Below, piece after piece: positions 13,030 through 23,669 of a stretch of 64,000 bases of DNA (positions within the stretch are counted from its first letter, which is position 1; every line of letters starts with the position of its first letter). The notes beneath the pieces were generated by a model, which was given only the letters and a program-made list of their open reading frames with translations, was not told where the DNA came from and ran no database searches. The stretch is from contig CM055911.1 of assembly GCA_029582155.1 (NCBI GenBank), forward strand, positions 20,833,514 through 20,897,513. The letters run 5' to 3'. The DNA is from Panopea generosa. Lineage: Eukaryota > Mollusca > Bivalvia > Adapedonta > Hiatellidae. Both the position numbers and the translations under genes were made by a program.

Positions 13030-16000
13030 ATGTCATCAGATGCACTTCCAGAGCACATTATTGTGCAAATCGGATCATGTGGAAAGTTCCAGATATTTCT
13101 CGGGGCTCTTCTTCATCTGATGAAAACATGCTTCGCCTTTACAATGTATACTATGCCGTTTGTTGCAGCAGTTCCAAACTGGTGGTGCGACGATACGAAT
13201 GGCCGACAAAATACGTCTCAAAGTTTTAATTTGACAAACACTGATACTACCCAACACATGTTTGCTACTGACCTGAAAAGCAAAAATATTATGGCATTGA
13301 ATCGGTCTGATACAGACTTATTGCAAAATGCTCACGTATTCTCATATGGTTTGTCAAATCAAAATGCCAGTTTAAATACAACAGTTCTACGTTCAATGAT
13401 GTTCAAAAGTTGCAAGAACATGGACGGTGCTATATGTGAAAATATCGTCTATGATTCATCAATGAATACAATCATAAGTGAGGTAAAATAAAACTTGAAT
13501 TAACGTTTTGATCAATGTTCATTACAATACACTGCTCATAAACTGTCTATATTCTGTACATGAAATGGGTCCTCCGTTGCCGAGTAGTCTAAGGCACCGA
13601 TTACCTCTCAGCGCTAAGGCCGTTGGTCCGAATCCCATTCATCCTCGTGTCTTTCTCTTCCAATAAAATTTTATATGCCATATTTATAACCGTAAATATG
13701 TTTTAAATTGCGTTAAACTTTATTAAAATTGAACGTGGTGTGATTATTCATTTTTGTATACCGGACAAGGATTTTTCGCGTATTTTTACCGGGTATGGAA
13801 TGTTCATCCACCTCTACGCGTTCATCATACCCTGCTGTGACGTTGGAATAATTTATGACACGATGTTTAAAACATATGACGTAGTACAATGTTCACCCCA
13901 CAAGTGCGAAAACGCGTCCAAATGGCATTGTGGGGTTAATTCCATTTTTTTCACCTTTTTTCATTCTTTTTTAGTGTCATTAGGGTTGGATCTCAAGGTT
14001 TGTGACATTAGGGTTAGAAAAAAAAAAGGTTTTGTTTTGTTTTATGAAAAAGAAAGATGTTTTATAACATATAAAAACCGCACCCACAACATCACTTCCA
14101 CCAGAACGTCCGTCCGTCCGTCCGTACGTACGTCTGGAGCAGCAGTTGTGGGTTGCGTTGCCAGTACAGAATGGCATTGTGTTTTTTTTTTGGTACTTGT
14201 GGGGTGCAATGTTCACCCCAAAAGTGCGAAAACTCGTCCAAATGGCATTGTGGGGTTAATTTCATTTTTTTCCACATTTTTCTTTTACTTTTTTTCACCT
14301 TTTTTCATTCTTTTTTAGTGCCATTAGGGTTGGATCTCAAGTATTGTGACATTATGGTTAGAAAGAAAATAGGTTTTGTTTTGTTTTATGAAAAAAAAGA
14401 TGTTTTATTACATATAAAAACCGCACTCCACAACATCACTTCCACCAGAACGTCCGTCCGTCCGTCCGTACGTCTGGACCGGCAGTTGTGGGTTGCATTG
14501 CCAGTACAGAATGACATTGTTTTTTTTTTTTGGTCTTTATGGGGTGCAATGTTCACCCCACAAGTGCGAAAATGCGTCCAAATGGCATTGTGGGGTTAAT
14601 TCTATTTTTTTCACATTTTTCTTTTACTTTTTTTTTCACCTTTTTTCATTCTTTTTTAGTGTCATAAGGGTTGGATCTCAAGGTTTGTGACATTAGGGTT
14701 AGGAAAAAATTAGGTTTTGTTTTATGAAAAAAAAGATGTTTTATAACATATAAAAACCGCACCCCACAGCATCACTTCCATCAGAACGTCCATCCGTCCG
14801 TCCGTCCGTCCGTCTGTCTGTCGGTTTTTTGTTTGTTTATGTGTTCGTTCGTTCGTTGGTTCCTTCGTCGTTCGTTTGTTAGTTCGTTTGTTTGAATATT
14901 TAAGCAGCATGTTAACGCCATCGAGGGCTACCAGGCGACCGGTTTACATAAACACTTTTTCCTAGGAGGCAAACCAGTACTCGAAAATCTCTGCAAGTAA
15001 CTGATGACTTTTTCAGTTGATCAGCGATGTGACACAAATAACAACAAGGTGCAATGCCGTATATCAGTCAATCATCACAGAGACCATTGCTGGGCTGGGC
15101 GATATGTCACCTTTGGTAGAGTTTTGAGTGTCGAAAAAGAAAGTCAACTGTCGAGTAAGAATGTCGAGTGTCGAGTAAGAAAGTCGATTGTCAAGTGAGA
15201 AAGACGAGTGTCTAGTAAGAAAACTGAGTATTGAGCAAGAAAGTCGAGTGTCGAGTAAGAAAATAGTTTTGGTAGTTAAACACCCAATTAGGAATTAGTG
15301 AGCACTGTTCAAAGTGGATCGGTCATACATGGTAGAGACGGGCCCTGTTCGATCAGTTGGTAGCGTGTCTGACTGTCAGTCCAGGGTTCATGAGTTTGAA
15401 TACCCGGCAGTAATCTACAACACATGCTCCGTGATGACTGATAAACGACTATCAATATCATTGTCATTCGTCTCTAACCACTGTTTCAAAAGAGTTGGAC
15501 CGCAGCGTGGTCTAGTGGTAGAGCGTCCGCCTCGCTTGCGGAAGATCGTGGGTTCGTTCCCCGGCCGGGTCATACCAAAAACTTTAAAAATTGTACTAAA
15601 AGCTTCCTCGCTTGGCGCTCAGCATTAACAGGACAGTTCTAGATCTGGTCGGCTCGGTGTCATTATAATGTGACTGGGTGGGGTAACATACCACGTGTCT
15701 GCGGCATGATACTCCAGTGTGACAGCGCTCAGAATGCTGTCTCAAGTAGACACCGTCGCGATATGACTGAAAAATTATTGAAAGCGACACTAAACACCAT
15801 ACAACAAAATCAAAAGAGATATGGACAAGCCGTCCCAAAGACAACACGTCCTACATTTTGAGACAATTCGTGCCAAGTTTCGAGACAACTTGTCCCCTAT
15901 TTAAAGACAACTCGTCCTATCAAAAGATAAGCCGTCCCAATTAATTATTTTCTGTACCATTTCAAACGGGAAAGATATCAGTTAGTTGCGCAAATGAGTT

Positions 16001-19000
16001 TAACTGATCGTCTGTTAACACTTATTTATTAAATAAAATGTATTTATTTCACTTTGATTTTGACAGTTATTATTATAAATCACGTTCGGTGTATTCCTGG
16101 GAAGAAACAGTACTAAGCATATACGAATATAGTGTCCGTCTCGCACATAACCGTGGCCAAGGATCAAACCCAGGACCCTCTGATCGTCTGTTAGCTCTCG
16201 ATGGCATAACAATTACGCTAAACACTCAACTCAACCATCAAATGGTAAGAGAAGAGTGAACAAGTTCATTGTTCAAGTGACATATGACTGAATGTACATT
16301 GTATTGTATTGTTGGGTGTCTATTGTCGTTTTCAACAACTGTTCAGTGCTGGCACACATCATGCCGAACCCAAAACCTTCTATTCAACCAGACTAGTAAT
16401 TCACTGCGAAAAATTTGGAATTCATTTAAATACCTTAATTATTTTATTATATATTCATTGTCGTGTTAAAATAAAGTACACGAGTAAGCGTTCCTCTTGA
16501 TTTTCCATGTCTTGTTACAGAAGAAGAAGAAGTAGAATAAGAAGAAAAAGGATGAGTAGAAGAAGACTATACACAGTTTCTCATCAAAGTACAATGTTGC
16601 AGTAATATGCATATTTAAACACATAATCACAAAACAAGTTGAATGACTAACATGTACATACTTTAATATAAAGACATAACTATACCTTCTGATACTATTA
16701 TAAAAATCCCACTTAAATACAGGTGGGCGATGCTACGATAGCACGATGACACGAGGTGATGGCACGATAGTACGATGGTAATGGTACGATGACACGATGG
16801 TGATGGCACAATAGTACGATAGCACGAAGGTGATAGTACGATGACACGATGGTGATGGCACGATGGCACGATGACGATGACGTGATGTAATATCGCGTCA
16901 TCGTCATCATGCTGTCGTGGCATCGGGCTCCATCACCATCGTGTCATCGCATCATCGTGCTATCGTGTCATCACCATCGTGTCATCGTATCATCACCATC
17001 GTGCTATCGTACATCGTGTCATTACCATCGTGTCATCGGGCTATCGTGGCATCGCGTATGCTTGTTGACAAAGCGATAGAACGAAGGCCCTAACGGAACA
17101 CCGTAGTTTTTGAAGGGAGCGAGGCTCTGCGAAATATCCCAATATCTGAACCTCCAACCCATGTAAGATACTTGTATTGTTTTGTTATGATTTTTTTGTT
17201 GCGTTTGTAGCATTAGAATAACTCCTGTTGGTAAAAACATTTTCTTCTTTGAAGGATTTCATGTTACATGTATATATAAAAAAAAGTTATTGTAGATTTT
17301 AGACAACTAAGGTCTTTACCATCATTTTTAGGTTTGAGTCTTGAGTAAGCGTGTACCGGGAGACATCCATGAAGCATTTTTAAAACCGTGTTCTGAGTAT
17401 AACCACTACCAAGTGTTTTCATAGATACCATTTGAATTGAGTCGTTACAGTACTATGTGTATTTTTCTCTGCACTTTCTTGATAAAATCAGTACTGGGTG
17501 TTGTTTAAGGAGATATTGCGCTGAACTGAGATTCGAACCTGTGTCTTCTAACATAAACATAGAATCGAATGCACTACCGTCCGCTTAATAAACACCAAAA
17601 GCATATGTTTTCAAATATACAATTATTGAATTTACATTTTCATACGCTTCTGTTAGAACATGACAATTTTAAATGCTTATTGTTATACTTTTAGTGGGAC
17701 ATGGCTTGCAGAAGTCCGTGGATCCCCTCATTAATAGCATCTCTACAAATGGCCGGTCTGTTTGTTGGACATTTCATAAGCGGTCAGCTGGCTGACCTCA
17801 TCGGCAGAAAGAAGCCGTTGTTTATGTCACTGTTGATTCTGGTAATCGGTAACGTGATAGGCTATCTCTCCAAGACGACCACAGTTTTATGTATAGCACG
17901 AATCATTCTAGGTGATTATTAAATATACATTATATATCAGTGTTAGTAACTTAACTAAACCGATTACCATTATACTCAACATAATACTATAGTGAAAACA
18001 TATATTTAAAAATATTTGAAAGCTTTGATCAAGGTTTGCAGGAATAAGCATGAATGCATATATTTGTATGTATTAGAAATTACTTCTATATATTTGTTCT
18101 ACTCAGTTAACATAGTTTGTTTATTTGAATATTAAGCGTCATATTGATATGAATCTGTAGAACCTACGCAGCCCTTCAGAGGTCCGTTAAACAGCAATGC
18201 TAAGAAAAACACATTTGTCCACGTTGAAAAGATACTTTCCCCCACTTGTTTTATCGGTGTTAAACGAATGAGAATGATGAGCAATGCTGTACATCAATCA
18301 TCACTGACGCTGTGACCGGGTGAGGTTTCGAACGATCCTATGATTAATAGTCAGATGCGCTACCGGCTGATCAAACCGACTCCGGCTGTTTTATAATGAA
18401 TATTGTGCAAGATTCATCTCAGTGCTAAAATACTTAACGTTGTATTTAAACTGTAATGGTCAGTATTCTGCCTTACTTACACAATCTAATAACATATTGT
18501 TATGAAGTGTTAAGTTTCGTAGTGACTATTTCGATATTTATAAGTTAAAAATAGTCGAAGAAACTAACCTCAAACCTTTATCAAGTATTTGTTTTAGAGT
18601 GATAAGATAACTGTACATAAGCACACATTAACTGGCACATTGTTTTATGTTTTTTCGGAGTAGTTATTAATAGTTTCCTCGTATAACTATACATATATGA
18701 TCTGTACATAATGTTTATACAGGAATAGGTACGGGCTTTTTCCTGACGGTCCAGTACAATCTAACCACAGAAGTAGCCTTAGCACGAGCGAGGCCATTGT
18801 TAGTGATGTTTCCATCATGGGCCACACAGGCTTGTCTATTTTCTCTTGTCGCATACTTACTTCCGGACTGGAGATTGCTTCATCTTGTCACCCTCTGTAT
18901 GGCTTTGCCTTTCTTAGCAACTTGGTGGTGAGTCTAAAGAGATGGGCACATGTTTGGGTCATATTTTGTCAATTCGAAACATATTTGTCATATATTTGGT

Positions 19001-22000
19001 CAATTTAAAACATATTTGTATAAAATATAACGTTTTGAAAGTACACAAGTTGTATTTAATATTAAAATATATGCAGTACTTATCATTTGATCGTGTTTTG
19101 ATAAATCCTTTATACAGCCTACTTGATGTTAAAAAAGTTTATATTTTAAGTAAATTCATTATATCTTATTAATATGATAAATGCTACGTTTTTTTTTCAT
19201 GTGGTTTAATTTGATATTTGTTATAATGTTATAATGTTTTACGTGTTAAACATTTGATAAACGATATACTTTATTCCATGTTTTAAGTTTGAAAATAATG
19301 ATAATTCATTATGATAAGTGTTACATTTACTGATCTCTTTCAGTGAATATACAGTTATTGTAATAGATTTAGCTATCCTTGCCAAACATCAACTGTTCAA
19401 GTAAAGAAAATGTAACAATGTCTTGCATGCTCTAGTACAGTATATTAGTGCGTTTTAATGCCTATTGGAAGTCATAAAAGGTGGTTGTCTGATGATAGTG
19501 TACTAGTTGCTTCAACCAGCATTCGTATAATAAAATTTTAATTTCGTCGTGGGACTTTTATCCTAATGTATATTATGATATATTTACCCACTGTTGACAT
19601 TTATAATTAAGCATATACTTATATATTTATTAAATGAATATTATATTTAGGTTCGTTCAAGACAGTTTCCGCTGGTATCTATCACATGGCCGCAAGGATG
19701 ACGCAGCAAATGTTATTCGGTTTATTTCCAAATTTAATGGAAAAGCGCTGACCGTACAAAATGCTGCAGCGTTGTTACAGGATGAATCGGTTAATGACGT
19801 CACTGGCGACGACAAGAAATACAGTTTGATAGATTTATTTAAATCAAAATATTTATTGAAGCTCACGTGTCTTTTAGCGATGAACTGGTGAGTATAATAA
19901 GAACATATATTGATAATTTACCCGTAAAACAGACGCCTTTAACGATGCAAAGCGTGCTAATTTAATCGATCGTTATTGCAAACTGTTAATTCTTCTGTGA
20001 TTATCTACAATATATTTTATATTTTCTCTCTCTTGTTCATTTTGAAGCAGTGTGCATTTCGAATGCCATGTCTCCTGTAAGTAATGCATTTTGTTATGCT
20101 ATATAATATTGTCTTAGTGATTATATTTTTAAAGTACTGCGATAAATGAAGAAAAGCAAACATTTTCGTCTTGCTCTTCACCAATTTTTCATATGGCGTG
20201 AACATAAATAAGACACAAACTCATTTGCATTCTTGAAAAGAAAATTGAATCACATTGCAATCTCCAAATGCTATTGGATTTGGTTAATTTTAACCATGAC
20301 ATTATTATGTATTAAATACGTTAATACATGTCCAATAAAACGATGGCACTTTGTGGACACAAGTGAAAACAAAAATAATGAACTCACTACATGAAAGAGC
20401 AATGTTAACCCCTGATAGAATAAAACTTAACGTTGTATTGTTTTTATAGATGACGGAAAAGGAAAAGAATCAGAAATTGTATTTACTTAAACTGTCACAT
20501 AACAGTGTTTATCAGCCAATAAAAATTAAAAGTTAATTTACGTGACAAAATAATGAAAACATTTAATCAACTATTATAATAAAACAGTTGGCGACACACT
20601 AGCTGCTGTCACACGAGGTCGATTGTATAATCTACAAGTAATACTAGAAATATGGAACAACAGTAATATCATAAATCATAAATACTAGGAAGAATTATGT
20701 GAGAATTTACATTAGCATTAATATACATTAACTTTGTTTTTGTTGTTATAGTTATGCAGGACTATATACATCTTCTCTACAACAGGTTTGCCCTAGGGTT
20801 GGTTTCATACAGTATCCAGTTTGCAATCCAGGCGTTGTCCGGTAGTTTTTACTTCAACATGTTTTTGTTTAGTATGTCTGGCATTCCAGTCACATTCGTC
20901 ACAATTTGGCTATGTAATATGTAAGTATATGTTATTGTTTAACGCTGAGTTGTTTTATCTTTTTTTTTAATTTTTCGATTTAACAATTTTTAAACACAAT
21001 AGTAATGCATTTCCTATGTATTTCGTATTGTTTTTTTTCAAGTTGCAAACTATGCTATGGTATTTTTCTGTTAGTTACATTTGTATAATATTGTAGTAGG
21101 TATAGATTTATGGAAAACTGCAAGGATAATAGTAATTTGAAATTAAACACTATAAATTCCTGTAACATACATTACCATTTACATAAAATTAAATGATAAA
21201 TGACGATACCTCATATTGCATTTTTCTTATTTTGTTCTTTTGTATATTGGGGAAAACATTTTATTTTGCAACAACTATCATGCACGTACTATAAATAGTT
21301 TTCTCCCATTTCTTCTCATAGAAGATACAGGTTAAACCTACATCAGACGACGTTATGTTTCATTTCATGTGACCTCTTACTTACATAATCTGACAAAGAT
21401 CCGTCAGGAAATCTATTTATGACATATATATCCTGGTCAACATCTCGTAATCATATATAGTTTTATTTTCACGTCTGCTAAAATATAGTATTACTTGTTT
21501 TTGTTGTGGAATATCGAAAAAAAAAGAAACATTTCGCAAGAACAATGGCGTCAATGTATATTTTATGACGTCTTTCTTAAATGGTCAATGTGAAAAATAA
21601 AAATAAAATGAAAGTGTTTTATTTTACTAATGTGCGGAACGATTGACAGGTGTATTAGAATGTCCTTTAACATATATATGTGCAATTTAAAAAGAAGCAT
21701 GTTTGTTATGATTACCAATATGCAAGTTCTATTCATTCATACAGTTATCTTTATTTTTAAATTTAATTATGTGTTATTGAAATACAATAGTCAATTACAA
21801 ATATATGTATATTCTAAGGTTAATTATGTCTTCCATACGCATGTGTTCAGTATCAATATCTCAGTAGCACCCAAGTGAGACTCTCAGATTTGTAAATAAA
21901 TAATTTTTGTGTCAGTTGTAACTTGACCTAGGTAAACAATGAAAAAAAATGTTAAAGAGTTCACAATGTTGAAAAATGCAGTACATTTAAAACAAGACAA

Positions 22001-23224
22001 GAAAACTTAAATAAGTTTATGCAAAGCGTTTATTTCTTTGCCTTTGTACAGTTTTGACTATATTACTATTGCAAACTGTGTCAGTCTCTCATCGCCATAT
22101 GAAAAGCGTTTTGTACTAAGCATACAAATTAACGCCGCCAAAGTATGTTTAGCAGTCCTGAAAATGATTTTGACACTGTTCGTCTATCTAAAATAATTTT
22201 ATGTAATCTATTTTTTGCTTCAGAATTGGGCGCCGAAAAACAATAATTTTATCGTATACAATTACCACCACCGGAGCTATTACTGTCGGTGCATTCCAGC
22301 TGATCGGTGAGTTAATGCAAATATTCGTTTTCGTAATGCGCTCGAATGCTTTTTCCCAAACCGTGCATTTATAATATCTATCATTGCTCTGAAATTCATT
22401 CTTCTTACTTCGCTTTGAATCTCTTATTTTTGTTGTTTAATAGTAAACAATGTTAAATATTGTGAATTGTGTTACATGCTGTTCCCCTTCTATCTTTATT
22501 ATAAGTAATATGTACATTGCTTGTAATTTCATGGTGTTGTTACAATTGTGTCCTTTGAATGATTTGTCTCCTGCGGTTGTATTCATAAACCCTTAGACTT
22601 GAATTATGAACAACACTTTTAGGGGCCAATATTTAAATTAAAATTTGCAAACATCCAGTGATATCTAATATCTCAAAATCACTGAACACATACTTTCTTA
22701 TTTAGATATACACAACAAAGGTGCCTTAATAAATGGTTTCGCAATCTTCACAACTATCGGGATAAACATGGCCTGGGGATCTGTCCAGACGATGACGCTG
22801 GAGTTGTACCCGACAGTTGTAAGGTATAAATATGATACGCTTATGGGATAGTGTAATACTTAAAACAATGATTAAATATAAATACAGCCTTGGTTAATGG
22901 TTCTGACTTGGTAGAAAATTAAATTCACAACAACGGAATTTACGATTTTGGGATCTTTTCAGATGCTCATTCATAATGCATGATATATATATTGAAATAA
23001 TTATTTGTGAATAACTAAGACATAAATGTACAGACCAGACTACGGCGAGTGCGCCTAGCTACAATGCAAAACCATAGATACGATATCAAGGCCTCTGCCA
23101 AACCAATACATTTGGTGTCGACCATGACTTATATACTATGGAATTAGATACAATACATCTGGACAGGGTGGACAAATTTACATACATTAAGTGATACGTC
23201 TTGGTTATTCACAAATAATGATCT

Positions 23225-23274
<50 letters not shown>

Positions 23275-23628
23275 GTGTGTGTAAATTCCGTTGTTGTGAA
23301 TTTAATTATCTCCCTTTATGAAATTAAATATATATGAATTCACTGTATCTATATGATCCAACGGGTTTATAAATATGTCCTTTATATAGCATGTGAGTAG
23401 TCATGAATCCTTAACTGGATCCTACTCATATAAAGCTATCACTTCATGTATGTAAATTTGTCCACCCTTGGTTTGCATTGTAGCTGGGCGCACTCGCCGT
23501 AGTCTGGTCTGTACATTCATGTCTTAGTTATTATTATCTCCATATATATATATATCATGCATTGTGAATGAGCATCTGAAAAGATCCCAAAAATCGTAAA
23601 TTCCGTTGTTGTGAATTTAATTATCTCC

Positions 23629-23669
<41 letters not shown>

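Noticed and set aside
13740-14690. 192-, 148- and 65-aa frames in intron 1 of copy B
   Set aside because: They follow the ~340-bp tandem units and poly-T runs (Phe-rich), repeat one another and have no family features.
15496-15575. Functional tRNA-Ala(CGC) gene
   Set aside because: The T-stem has a mismatch and the T-loop lacks the usual A58. There is no terminator T-run directly after it, and the sequence continues into a body shared with another copy at 50480-50705. It is a SINE head.
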